Shown here: piece after piece, positions 1-6,642 of the stretch
Layout: each line of letters starts with the position of its first letter
Position numbering within the stretch: position 1 is the stretch's first letter
From: Candidatus Omnitrophota bacterium
Lineage (GTDB): Bacteria; Omnitrophota; Gorgyraeia; 2-01-FULL-45-10
Reading direction: 5' to 3'
Assembly: GCA_026387165.1 (NCBI GenBank)
Contig: JAPLMG010000079.1
Span: 1 to 14,911, forward strand
Length of the DNA: 14,911 nucleotides
Translations under genes and position numbers: made by a program
The notes under the pieces: model-generated
Told to the model about the DNA's origin: nothing
What the model saw: the letters and a program-made list of their open reading frames with translations, nothing else
Database searches by the model: none

Positions 1-303
1 GAAGAAGTAAAAGAAGAGCTTTATAGGCAAGAGATCAACCTTATCACTGTAAGCGAAGTTCTAGGGCACGGTCGCCAGAAAGGTATTACAGAGATTTATC
101 GTGGTGCAAAAGAGACAGGTAATCTCTTAAGAAAGATACGACTGGAGATTGCCGTGAATGAGAATTTTGTAGAGCCGACTATTAAGGCAATCATCAAAGG
201 TGCCAAGATCGGAGAAACTGGTGACGGAAAAATTTTTGTCCTGGATTTGCAGGAATGTGTGCGTATTCGCACCGAAGAACGAGGTTCAGTCGCGATCGGT
301 TAA
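1..303 (+). CDS. Nitrogen regulatory protein PII (GlnB/GlnK family), 5' end missing
   Basis: This is the C-terminal 100 residues of a PII signal protein; the first dozen or so codons lie outside the window. PII proteins are cytosolic trimers that sense ATP/ADP and 2-oxoglutarate and control glutamine synthetase, ammonium channels or other partners. The T-loop is recognisable from GHGRQKGITEIYRGA, followed by the B-loop TGDGKIFV and the C-loop VRIRTEERG. Aligned to E. coli GlnB, the uridylylated Tyr51 is Glu here and the cyanobacterial phosphorylation site Ser49 is Ala, so neither classical T-loop modification is available. The equivalent of Tyr46 (IYRG) is kept. No amt or glnA is visible, so the partner cannot be named; glnB and glnK cannot be told apart from this fragment. 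The gene ends in TAA just before a strong hairpin. Confidence 0.93.
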   Translation, partial: EEVKEELYRQEINLITVSEVLGHGRQKGITEIYRGAKETGNLLRKIRLEIAVNENFVEPTIKAIIKGAKIGETGDGKIFVLDLQECVRIRTEERGSVAIG

Positions 304-327
304 GATAAAAATAGGACGCTAAGTAAA

Positions 328-358
328 CCCCGTTAGAGAACAAAATTCTCTAACGGGG
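328..358. terminator. Bidirectional hairpin between convergent genes
   Basis: A perfect 13-bp inverted repeat, CCCCGTTAGAGAA with TTCTCTAACGGGG, encloses the loop CAAAA. It sits between the stop of the PII gene and the stop of the convergent acyltransferase. The U-tract is weak on both strands (TAAA after the stem on +, TTTA on -), so it may terminate only partly or protect the 3' ends. Confidence 0.72.
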
Positions 359-362
359 TAAA

Positions 363-1043
363 TCAACATTGAGCGAGGCCGGCCACTATCCCGGAGCGGA
401 TCTCATCCTTAAGCCGATCAAAATCGTCGGGGCCGAGAGAGGCTGTCTCTACGGCCGGAAAGACGCGTAATGTGCAGAATATTTTTGCGGAGAACTGCCT
501 GCCGCCTTTAGGGATGGAGTCTCTCGTACCGTTGATGAGTATCGGAAGCACCGGGACCTTTTCTTTTATCGCGAGCTTGAAAGCGCCGTTCTGGAACTCT
601 CCGACCTCACCCGTCTCGCTTCTCGTGCCTTCGGGAAAAAATAAGACCGACATATCTTGCTTGAGCCATTCTGCGGCTTCGCGGTATATTTTTTTGATGC
701 TCGAAAAGTCCCCCCGTTCCAGTTTTATATGCTTGGCGAGCGACATGCACCACCCGAGGACCGGTATCTTAAAGAGACTTTCCTTCGCCACCCACTTAAA
801 TTGCGACTTTATCTGGTACAGGACTATTATGTCGGCGAGGCTTTGATGATTGGCCACTATGACATACGTCTTTTTCTTGTCTATATTCTCCAGGCCGATT
901 ATCTTCATCTTCCAGTAAGGATTAAAGTAAAGAAGTATATCGCTCCACCAGTAACATTGCGCATGAGGGACTCTCCTCTGTTTATCGAATGGGTATAGCG
1001 CTATGGTGAAAAATAACATGGCGAGATACAGCCGAATACCCAT
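363..1043 (-). CDS. plsC: PlsC-type 1-acylglycerol-3-phosphate acyltransferase
   Basis: This 226-residue protein probably transfers an acyl group to the sn-2 position of lysophosphatidic acid to give phosphatidic acid at the inner membrane face. The acyltransferase block I NHQSLAD (residues 65-71, catalytic His and Asp) is present. So is block III FPEGTRS (136-142), which binds the glycerol phosphate, followed by the hydrophobic block VPVLPILINGT. The N-terminus has one hydrophobic stretch (about residues 5-17) that could anchor it. Length is typical for the family. The start is the only in-frame ATG after the upstream stop; the ribosome site is poor, which fits coupling to the ZIP gene that ends 22 bp upstream. 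It is probably the last gene of a three-gene minus-strand operon. It is one of three PlsC domains in the window, so its acceptor may not be lysophosphatidate. Confidence 0.88.
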   Translation of the reverse strand: MGIRLYLAMLFFTIALYPFDKQRRVPHAQCYWWSDILLYFNPYWKMKIIGLENIDKKKTYVIVANHQSLADIIVLYQIKSQFKWVAKESLFKIPVLGWCMSLAKHIKLERGDFSSIKKIYREAAEWLKQDMSVLFFPEGTRSETGEVGEFQNGAFKLAIKEKVPVLPILINGTRDSIPKGGRQFSAKIFCTLRVFPAVETASLGPDDFDRLKDEIRSGIVAGLAQC

Positions 1044-1065
1044 ATGAAGATCGAAAGCAATTTGG

Positions 1066-1878
1066 CTAACAAAATAACACCTCGAGCGCCATCATCATTG
1101 CAAACCCTATCATGGTTCCCATGGTAGCCGTATCGCCATGCCCTCCGTATTGCGACTCCGGGATGAGCTCTTCTATCACAACGAATATCATGGCTCCCGC
1201 GGCGAATCCCATGGCATAAGGAAGTATGGGCTTTGAAAAACTCACTGCCATGGCGCCTGCCACAGCGGCTATGGGCTCGACGAACCCCGAAAGCTGGCCA
1301 TACCAGAAACTTTTAAAACGGGAAACGCCTTTTCTATGCAGCGGCACAGACAAGGCCATCCCTTCAGGAATATCCTGTATGCCTATACCTATTGCAAGCG
1401 CTATAGCCGCCGCTAACGTCGCTCCGGGCAAACCTTGAGCCGCCGCGCCGAAACTCACGCCTATGACGAGCCCTTCGGGAATATTATGTAAAGACATCGC
1501 GAGAAACAACAAAGTACTCTTGTGCCATGAGGTTTTAATCCCCTCGGCCTTCTCAATAGGAAGATACAGGTGCAGATGCGGCACCATCTTATCTACGAGG
1601 CGCATGAATGTCCCGCCTACTAAAAAACCGAGAGTGGCCGGGATCCACGCCATATTGCCCCTGTCGCAGGAGAGCTTAACTGCCGGCAGGACAAGCGACC
1701 AGAAACTTGCCGATAACATGACGCCCGCGGCAAAACCCAACGAGCCATCCAAAATTTTCCTATTCAAGTCTTTCGAGAGAAATACTACCGCGGATCCCAA
1801 AGCAGTTAAAGACCACGTGAAGCATCCTGCAAGAAGCGCCTGAACTACGGGGTGGGCATTTCTGAAAAATTCTACCAT
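1066..1878 (-). CDS. ZIP family metal transporter, GufA-like
   Basis: This 270-residue integral membrane protein is a ZIP (ZRT/IRT-like) carrier, which moves zinc or other divalent cations into the cytoplasm. About eight hydrophobic segments can be seen. The two metal-site helices carry HNIPEG (residues 131-136) and QDIPEG (168-173), the signature of TM4 and TM5 in this family. The spacing and surrounding residues (GLVIGVSFGAA, MALSVPLHRKG) look most like the GufA branch. Further acidic residues in later helices (E201, E236, E237) are typical. The loop around residues 101-105 (HLHLY) gives extra possible metal ligands. It lies 51 bp downstream of homospermidine synthase and 22 bp upstream of plsC. 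A TATAAT box ends only seven bases before the ATG and no Shine-Dalgarno is visible, so its own transcript could be leaderless. Substrate specificity cannot be read from the sequence. Confidence 0.9.
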   Translation of the reverse strand: MVEFFRNAHPVVQALLAGCFTWSLTALGSAVVFLSKDLNRKILDGSLGFAAGVMLSASFWSLVLPAVKLSCDRGNMAWIPATLGFLVGGTFMRLVDKMVPHLHLYLPIEKAEGIKTSWHKSTLLFLAMSLHNIPEGLVIGVSFGAAAQGLPGATLAAAIALAIGIGIQDIPEGMALSVPLHRKGVSRFKSFWYGQLSGFVEPIAAVAGAMAVSFSKPILPYAMGFAAGAMIFVVIEELIPESQYGGHGDTATMGTMIGFAMMMALEVLFC

Positions 1879-1885
1879 GCGGCAT

Positions 1886-1915
1886 ATTATATCACCATTA
1901 CACCATTCTCTGCAA
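1886..1915 (-). promoter_or_regulatory. Sigma-70-like promoter for the ZIP gene
   Basis: Read on the minus strand, TTGCAG (1910-1915) lies 18 bp before a perfect TATAAT (1886-1891). Only seven bases separate the -10 box from the ATG at 1878. Transcription would therefore begin at or beside the start codon, giving a leaderless or near-leaderless mRNA. No purine-rich ribosome site is seen there. Confidence 0.45.
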
Positions 1916-1929
1916 CTTCCGCAACTAGA

Positions 1930-3378
1930 TTAGTCTTTAAAGAGAAAATTACCGAAAGACCATATATTTCTCTTGTCGAGGTAGGCTCCCGGATTCTCCC
2001 TGAAGAAGTCCTGGTAGTTCTTAAGCGGGGTCCATTCGGATGGTTCGGAAACGAGCCTGCCCAGATAGGGCCTGGCTATATCGAGTATGTACTCATGCGG
2101 AATATCATCCGGCTCGCACACGCTTTCATTGGAGTTCTCCAGCATCCATATCATTGCGGATACTACCCCTATCGCTACCTGCATAGTGGTGGCATTCTGG
2201 TGGGGTATGAGCTTTCTCGATTCCGCGATAGACAGGACGCTCCCCGTCCACCAGGAGTTGTATTTATGCCCCATTATGAGGGCGCCGAGCGTGTCTCCGC
2301 CGGCCGTTATCTCATCGCTCATAATCCTATGCGTGGGCTGGAGCTCATAGTTTCTGCATCTAAGCTCGTGCAGACTCGTTATGGTCTCATTACACGGCAT
2401 ATACGCATAGTGAACCGTAGGCCTGTATATGGGCAAGCCCTTCTTCCATACGGTTAAATGATCGGATATGCTGAAAGCTTCGGCGTGCCTTCTGATCATG
2501 CCGACGATCTCTTCCGACGGCACCCAGGTCCTGACCCATGTATTCATTCCCATCTGAGATAAGAAGATCTGATTTCTCGGGCCATAAGGCGGGACGTTCG
2601 CTATTAAAGATGTATCTTTCTCGTGGGTTCCCCAGCCTATCTCCGCGGGAGATATGCCTTCCTCGCGCAAACCCTCAATGCTCCAGGTGCCTACAAACTC
2701 CCCCTGCATTTTGGGCTTATTTGTTACCTGTGTATCATGTTCGCTCACATGTATGGTCTTGACCCCCAATTTCATAGAAAGGCGCGCGAAATCTTTTTCC
2801 TGTATGAACTTCTCCATTCTCTTAGCTTGTTTTTTATGCACCAATTTATCCCTGATCAATTTTGAGGCGATGTCTACCAGGCCCTTCTTTGTGAAATGAG
2901 ATATAAGGCCGGGATTGGCCCCGTGATCCAATATGGCTGTCGTGGAATTATTGTTCCACCTGGATGTCATATCGCGGATCTGCATCTGTTTATAATAGAG
3001 GGATTTCTGAAAGGGCGTCTTCTTGTGGATATTCGCGTATGGGTCCCATTCCTCGACGGAAGTGTTGATGTAAAGCACCTTGTTATCATGGCACCAGGTG
3101 AGCATGTCGAGGCACTCTATATTCCAGGCAAGGTCTATCACCATTCCGCCGGAAGATACATATCTGGACAGGAGTTGGTTTATATTTATGGGGGTTATCC
3201 GCTCCTGATAATACTTAACCCCTTTCTTTATCCATGGCTGAAGCTCTTTACGTTTATCGACGAAATCTATTATTGTGATATTTTTATGCGGGATGCTGAT
3301 ATGCTTAAGGAGCATCGGGAGAGTGCACCTTGCGACTGAGCCGTATCCGATGATCAATACTTTATTTTTGAATACCAT
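1930..3378 (-). CDS. hss: Homospermidine synthase
   Basis: This enzyme joins two putrescines, or putrescine and spermidine, in an NAD-dependent aminobutyl transfer to make sym-homospermidine, a cytosolic polyamine step. The 482-residue protein has an N-terminal Rossmann fold with GYGSVARCTLP (from about residue 10) and IDLAWNIE. It also has the DHGANPGLISHF segment typical of bacterial homospermidine synthases in the saccharopine-dehydrogenase-like fold. Length agrees with the family. I place the start at 3378 (MVFKNK) rather than the ATG at 3417, because GGGAG precedes it directly. A TTGCCT-16-TATACT promoter also lies across the first codons of the longer frame. The spacing between GGGAG and ATG is short. 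It heads the hss/ZIP/plsC run and is divergent from tRNA-Asp. No spermidine genes are nearby. Confidence 0.9.
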   Translation of the reverse strand: MVFKNKVLIIGYGSVARCTLPMLLKHISIPHKNITIIDFVDKRKELQPWIKKGVKYYQERITPININQLLSRYVSSGGMVIDLAWNIECLDMLTWCHDNKVLYINTSVEEWDPYANIHKKTPFQKSLYYKQMQIRDMTSRWNNNSTTAILDHGANPGLISHFTKKGLVDIASKLIRDKLVHKKQAKRMEKFIQEKDFARLSMKLGVKTIHVSEHDTQVTNKPKMQGEFVGTWSIEGLREEGISPAEIGWGTHEKDTSLIANVPPYGPRNQIFLSQMGMNTWVRTWVPSEEIVGMIRRHAEAFSISDHLTVWKKGLPIYRPTVHYAYMPCNETITSLHELRCRNYELQPTHRIMSDEITAGGDTLGALIMGHKYNSWWTGSVLSIAESRKLIPHQNATTMQVAIGVVSAMIWMLENSNESVCEPDDIPHEYILDIARPYLGRLVSEPSEWTPLKNYQDFFRENPGAYLDKRNIWSFGNFLFKD

Positions 3379-3399
3379 GATCTCCCTTTTTTTGTTTAG

Positions 3400-3427
3400 A
3401 GTATACCACATCTTCATATCAAGGCAA
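3400..3427 (-). promoter_or_regulatory. Promoter of homospermidine synthase
   Basis: On the minus strand TTGCCT (3422-3427) is followed after 16 bp by TATACT (3400-3405). The predicted start of transcription falls near 3393, leaving a leader of about 15 bases that contains GGGAG before the ATG at 3378. This supports the shorter reading of the gene. Confidence 0.5.
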
Positions 3428-3510
3428 CTAATATGCCGCTAGAAAAATTGTCCCCTGTTAGAGCGAAAATAATTCCTGCGATATCGATAAAAGGGCGTCG
3501 CAGAAAAATC

Positions 3511-3539
3511 TTGATATATCCAGCGGATAAGGATATAAT
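3511..3539 (+). promoter_or_regulatory. Promoter of tRNA-Asp
   Basis: TTGATA (3511-3516) and a perfect TATAAT (3534-3539) are spaced by 17 bp and end 20 bases before the first base of the tRNA. This is the expected layout for a strong stable-RNA promoter. Confidence 0.7.
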
Positions 3540-3559
3540 ACCGCGTACAAAAGCTTTGT

Positions 3560-3636
3560 GGGGACGTAGCGAAGCTGGTTATCGCGTCAGATTGTCGATC
3601 TGAAGATCGCGGGTTCGATCCCCGTCGTCCCCGCCA
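3560..3636 (+). tRNA. tRNA-Asp (anticodon GTC)
   Basis: This is a complete cloverleaf of 77 bases including an encoded CCA. The acceptor stem pairs GGGGACG with CGTCCCC and the discriminator base is G. The D-arm pairs GCGA with TCGC. The anticodon stem pairs TCAGA with TCTGA around the loop TTGTCGA, giving anticodon GTC and hence aspartate. The T-arm holds GTTCGATCC-type loop bases (TTCGATC) on a GCGGG/CCCGT stem. A promoter lies just upstream. The tRNA marks the junction between the core-like left flank and the accessory region, but I found no repeat of its 3' end downstream that would mark an integration site. Confidence 0.97.
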
Positions 3637-3651
3637 TATACGGTAGTTGTC

Positions 3652-3671
3652 ATTCCCGCGAAAGCGGGAAT
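3652..3671. repeat. Short palindromic repeat (ATTCCCGC/GCGGGAAT)
   Basis: An 8-bp perfect stem closes on a GAAA tetraloop. The surrounding GTCATTCCCGCGAAAGCGGGA core is a sequence type widely dispersed as small intergenic palindromes in many bacterial genomes, resembling REP or dRS3-like elements. Only one copy is in this window, so its repetitive nature is from general knowledge, not from this sequence. Confidence 0.6.
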
Positions 3672-3679
3672 CCAGACGG

Positions 3680-3724
3680 AAACTCTATTTATCGTCGATA
3701 AACCGATGGTGGATAGAGTTTTTT
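3680..3724 (+). terminator. Intrinsic terminator downstream of tRNA-Asp
   Basis: AAACTCTAT (3680-3688) pairs with ATAGAGTTT (3713-3721) and runs into a T-tract (3719-3724). Inside the outer stem a second small palindrome (TTAT/ATAA around CGTCG) can form, so the structure may be branched. Confidence 0.6.
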
Positions 3725-3798
3725 GTTTTCATGGTATTCTTGGGAATCTTGGTAATTTAGCCGCATCCTGTCACGTTCTGTCACACTGTCCCCCCGTC

Positions 3799-3826
3799 AT
3801 TGCGAGGGCCAAAGGCCCGAAGCAAT
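3799..3826. repeat. Short palindromic repeat (ATTGCGAGGGCC type)
   Basis: Outer arms ATTGC and GCAAT enclose GGGCC-AAA-GGCCC. The form CATTGCGAG...GAAGCAATCTC is a common dispersed palindrome type in diverse bacteria. It ends 13 bases before the ATG of the next gene, so it lies in that gene's 5' region and could affect its expression. Confidence 0.55.
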
Positions 3827-3839
3827 CTCAAGAGGCCCC

Positions 3840-4310
3840 ATGAGAGGCTACCAATTCCTCGAAAACGACTTCTTTGAGCTCTGCAAGACCCGCAACGTCC
3901 GTCCAATGCCTATGCTTCTGTATATTTATCTCAGGGGCCTTTATTGTAGATTCCAAAAGCCCATCTTCTTTTGGACCGATAAGACCATTCGCGAGCATCT
4001 AGGTGTTACCCAGAACACACTCTCCTCGGCCCGTTTAGACCTTCAGGAGCGAGGCCTATTAAAGTTTAAAAGCGGGATAGGCAGAACTCCGTCCGAATAT
4101 ACCATGCTCGGATCAATCTTATTACCGGGCTTGAGTGTACCAAAAATTGCTACTCAGAGTCGCAGAGTTCAAGCGCGCAAGAGTATCAAAAATTGCGACA
4201 CCTATAATACAATTAAAGAAAGATTAAAGAATAAAGTAGGTTTTGAAATATTTAAGGGTATCTCCGAAGAAGATAGAGCCTTCTTAAAGAACAAAGGGCT
4301 TTATGATTAG
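3840..4310 (+). CDS. Winged-helix DNA-binding protein, possibly mobile-element derived
   Basis: This 156-residue protein is probably a small DNA-binding protein. Residues 47-80 (starting DKTIREHLGVTQNTLSSARL) form a helix-turn-helix. It is followed by RGLLKF and a GRTPSEYTML beta-wing, the pattern of wHTH domains in replication initiators, phage replisome organisers and accessory regulators. The region before it (LLYIYLRGLYCR) looks like the helical start of the same domain. The C-terminal third is basic and without recognisable motifs. The ribosome site is modest (GAGG, four bases before ATG) and lies against a palindromic repeat. It overlaps the next gene by eight bases, so the two are probably co-translated. 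It could be a remnant of a plasmid or phage replication module; no other replication gene is present. Function is inferred from fold only. Confidence 0.65.
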   Translation: MRGYQFLENDFFELCKTRNVRPMPMLLYIYLRGLYCRFQKPIFFWTDKTIREHLGVTQNTLSSARLDLQERGLLKFKSGIGRTPSEYTMLGSILLPGLSVPKIATQSRRVQARKSIKNCDTYNTIKERLKNKVGFEIFKGISEEDRAFLKNKGLYD

Positions 4311-4590
4311 CATGCGGAACCTAATAAGATTTATGGTGGAGAGCAGATCATATCTATGGATCGATGTTATCTTAGTCAATGAAACCCCGAGAGCTATTTT
4401 AATTATATTTGACAATCATAAAATATGGATCCCAAAAGCTTGGCTCTGCCGCATCAAGCGTAATAAGGGCCGCTGCGTCATTACGCCAAAGGCGGGCGAA
4501 GCCCGTCTGCTTGCTATTGATTCTCTTGCAGTCGGGCAGGCAATCTCTATACAACTATCGGAATACCATTGGGTTAGGGCAATTAAATAA
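4303..4590 (+). CDS. Small WIPK-motif protein of unknown function
   Basis: This 95-residue protein is not assigned to a named family. The core ETPRAILIIFDNHKIWIPKAW (about residues 27-47) resembles a pattern seen in small phage or element proteins, where an ET-x-K/R-A-hydrophobic strand precedes W(I/V)PK(S/A). This suggests a small beta-sheet fold. The C-terminal part is rich in beta-type residues and shows no catalytic motif. It begins inside the last codons of the wHTH gene, which argues that the pair came in together. An internal ATG at 4312 is an alternative start that would remove the first three residues. Confidence 0.55.
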   Translation: MISMRNLIRFMVESRSYLWIDVILVNETPRAILIIFDNHKIWIPKAWLCRIKRNKGRCVITPKAGEARLLAIDSLAVGQAISIQLSEYHWVRAIK

Positions 4591-4616
4591 ACTATTTTAA
4601 AATAATTTGCAACAAT

Positions 4617-4646
4617 TTGACCATTTTTTCCGTCTTATAGTATAGG
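4617..4646 (+). promoter_or_regulatory. Putative promoter upstream of the restriction-modification block
   Basis: TTGACC (4617-4622) is followed after 18 bp by TATAGG (4641-4646), in an A+T-rich stretch between genes. It would start a transcript covering the 121-aa gene and the methyltransferase/nuclease pair. A second TATAGT (4636-4641) has a spacing of only 13 bp and is less likely. Confidence 0.45.
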
Positions 4647-4701
4647 GAGACATGTTGCCTCCTTAAGGTAAAAGGTAAAAAACCAGAAAAGGAGATGTAT
4701 T

Positions 4702-5067
4702 GTGACGGAAAAAGAGTTTTGGGGGTTTTTGAAAAAATCTCTCGCGAAAGGGAGGGTTCCGCAGGTATCCGGCTATGTGGATAGTGACGATAGGCTTATC
4801 CACGGCGCTGGACAGTATTTTGGCGGACATTCTGTATTATTCGATGGACACGATAATCTTGCAGCAGATGTTATTATGGAAATGGGCGACCTCATATTGG
4901 GCTACGAGATAACGCTCCGGGCAAAAGAAGCCATATTAATGATCCTGGCGCATCATCCTTCGAAAGAAGCGCTGCAGGCCCTTACTAGATATAATAAAAA
5001 TCCGGACAGAGGCCTGGAGTACACTGCTCGTTTCGCTCTCGAAGAATGCGAATGGTGGAATGAGTAG
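4702..5067 (+). CDS. Hypothetical 121-aa helical protein
   Basis: I do not recognise this protein. The start is GTG at 4702, supported by AAAGGAGA six bases upstream. The first half contains GQYFGGHSVLFDGHDNL, rich in Gly, His and Asp. The second half is a run of amphipathic helices (LRAKEAILMILAHHPSKEAL, then residues reaching ECEWWNE) that resembles a pair of HEAT-like repeats. No helix-turn-helix is visible, so it does not look like a C (controller) protein of the restriction system, although it lies 51 bp upstream of the methyltransferase and behind the same promoter. Two histidines in the first half and the paired HH could bind metal, but this is speculative. Confidence 0.6.
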   Translation: MTEKEFWGFLKKSLAKGRVPQVSGYVDSDDRLIHGAGQYFGGHSVLFDGHDNLAADVIMEMGDLILGYEITLRAKEAILMILAHHPSKEALQALTRYNKNPDRGLEYTARFALEECEWWNE

Positions 5068-5118
5068 TTCGCACGAAGGACAAATTGGCTTGAATATAAC
5101 CAAACAAGGGGGTAGAAT

Positions 5119-6045
5119 ATGAATGGCGATAATTATGGTAGCGTAAATGTTTCACAGCAAATAAGCGAGGATATAATGGCACATTCCTACAAGCATATCA
5201 TATCTAAAATGGGGCTCGATCCTTTCTACAGCACCAATGACGGTAAAGCTACCCTTTTTAAGGCCGACTGCCGCAGTGTCATGGATTCTATTCCGTCAGG
5301 CTCAATCAATATGATTTTCGCCGATCCGCCTTATTTTCTTTCTAATGGAGGCATGTCCTGTCATGCAGGCAAGCGCGTTTCTGTAAATAAAGGCGACTGG
5401 GATAAGTCTCAGGGCATAGAGGAGACGCATAAATTCAATCTGGAATGGCTTAAGAAATGCCAGAATATATTGACCGATAACGGCACAATATGGGTTAGTG
5501 GTACATCACATGTGATTTTTTCGATAGGCTTCGCTATGCAACAGCTAGGGTTTAAGATTCTCAATGATATAGCATGGTTTAAAATAAATCCTCCGCCTAA
5601 TCTATCTTGCCGATATTTTACACATGCAACAGAAACCATTATTTGGGCGGCAAAAAATAAAGAGAGTAGGCACTATTTTAATTATCCTGAAATGCGAAAA
5701 AGGAATAACAATAAACAGATGCAGTCCTTATGGTCCATCACAGCTCCAAAGACGGAAGAAAAGATATATGGCAAGCACCCCACTCAAAAACCGGTTACTC
5801 TATTAGAGCGGATTGTTCTTGCTTCAACCGAAAAGAACAATATCATTCTCGATCCATTCACCGGCTCGTCTACAACGGGCGTGGCTGCTTACAGGCTAGG
5901 TAGATATTTTATAGGCACAGATAGCAATAAGGAATATCTGGATCTATCCATAAAAAGATTGAATTTTGAACAGCGCACCAAACACCCGGTAAAAGAAGAG
6001 ATAAAGAAAGTTGAGAAAGATATAGAAAGGCTTGTTGCTATATGA
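5119..6045 (+). CDS. Beta-class DNA adenine methyltransferase, DpnA-like
   Basis: This 308-residue enzyme transfers methyl from S-adenosylmethionine to adenine N6 in DNA. Motif IV DPPY is at residues 69-72 and the AdoMet-binding motif I, DPFTGSSTTG, lies towards the C-terminus (245-254), the order of the beta class. The segment after DPPY (FLSNGGMS...VSVNKGDWD), the block NLSCRYFTHATETIIWA and GKHPTQKP are strikingly like the second methyltransferase of the DpnII system (DpnA, specific for GATC). GATC is therefore the likely target, although close relatives can differ. The usual FxGSGTTG reads FTGSSTTG here. The ATG at 5119 has AGGGGG upstream. A second ATG at 5176 with GAGG before it would give a protein 19 residues shorter and closer to the usual N-terminus. 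Its stop overlaps the nuclease start (ATGA). Confidence 0.93.
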   Translation: MNGDNYGSVNVSQQISEDIMAHSYKHIISKMGLDPFYSTNDGKATLFKADCRSVMDSIPSGSINMIFADPPYFLSNGGMSCHAGKRVSVNKGDWDKSQGIEETHKFNLEWLKKCQNILTDNGTIWVSGTSHVIFSIGFAMQQLGFKILNDIAWFKINPPPNLSCRYFTHATETIIWAAKNKESRHYFNYPEMRKRNNNKQMQSLWSITAPKTEEKIYGKHPTQKPVTLLERIVLASTEKNNIILDPFTGSSTTGVAAYRLGRYFIGTDSNKEYLDLSIKRLNFEQRTKHPVKEEIKKVEKDIERLVAI

Positions 6046-6566
6046 TACGAGGCGGCATCGGCGGCGCAAAAACATTAACCGGGTTAAAATTCGAATCCAG
6101 AGTTGATTTAAAAGAGCTTGTTAAAAAGATCCCAGGTTATACGATAACGGGAAACGAGGTATTTTTTCTCGGATCAAAAGTAGCAGAGCTTTATAAAAAG
6201 CACGCACTATATAAAAATCTGCTAGGGCCACGAGGGGTCGACTATCGAACAGTCATATCCAAAAAGTTATTGCCCGATGATGCCATATATATTTCGAACG
6301 GAAAAGAGCTTTTCATTGTAGAAATCAAATTTCAGGCGGTCGCAGGTTCCGTTGATGAGAAGCTGCAAACATGCGACTTCAAGAATAAGCAATATAAAAA
6401 GTTGTTTGGCCCATTAGGCATATTGGTCAAGTATGTTTATGTTCTCAATAAATGGTTTGAGAAACCGGAGTATAAGGATGTTCTAGATTATGTTAAGTCG
6501 GTAGGATGCTATTATTTCTTCCATACCATACCGTTTGATTTCTTGGGGTTGCCAAAACCAGCATGA
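6042..6566 (+). CDS. Type II restriction endonuclease, PD-(D/E)xK fold
   Basis: This 174-residue protein is probably the partner nuclease that cuts DNA left unmethylated by the upstream enzyme. The catalytic core is readable: P78-D79-D80, then a strand containing E94-I-K96 (VEIKFQ), with a conserved Glu at 18 (GLKFES) that often completes the metal site. The block AGSVDEKLQTCDFKNKQYKK follows directly and is highly family-like. The N-terminal RGGIGGAKTLTG starts at the first ATG, which overlaps the methyltransferase stop by ATGA, so translation is coupled and the nuclease is made after the methylase. It is unlike the DpnII/MboI nuclease sequence, so the methylase and nuclease families are combined differently from the classical DpnII locus. 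Cleavage site and pattern are not known. A strong terminator follows. Confidence 0.85.
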   Translation: MIRGGIGGAKTLTGLKFESRVDLKELVKKIPGYTITGNEVFFLGSKVAELYKKHALYKNLLGPRGVDYRTVISKKLLPDDAIYISNGKELFIVEIKFQAVAGSVDEKLQTCDFKNKQYKKLFGPLGILVKYVYVLNKWFEKPEYKDVLDYVKSVGCYYFFHTIPFDFLGLPKPA

Positions 6567-6592
6567 GAACCTTTAATCAGCATCGTATCATG

Positions 6593-6623
6593 AAAAGGCG
6601 TTAGATTTATCTGACGCCTTTTT
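6593..6623 (+). terminator. Intrinsic terminator after the restriction nuclease
   Basis: The left arm 6593-6605 (AAAAGGCGTTAGA) pairs with 6610-6622 around the loop TTTA, with one T-G wobble, and ends in TTTTT (6619-6623). It separates the restriction-modification pair from the next gene, whose ribosome site begins only a few bases later. Confidence 0.85.
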
Positions 6624-6642
6624 AATTAGGAGAAGATAAAAA

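Noticed and set aside
1852..2457. 201-aa plus-strand frame opposite homospermidine synthase
   Set aside because: It is the antisense shadow of the well-supported hss gene and of the ZIP/hss gap, with no ribosome site or recognisable domain.
3379..3417. Longer start for homospermidine synthase (MKMWYTLNKKREI extension)
   Set aside because: The extension overlaps a good promoter and has no ribosome site, while GGGAG precedes the ATG at 3378.
4702..5067. The 121-aa protein as a restriction-modification controller (C) protein
   Set aside because: No helix-turn-helix is visible and the length and composition do not fit; no C-box-like operator repeats were seen upstream.
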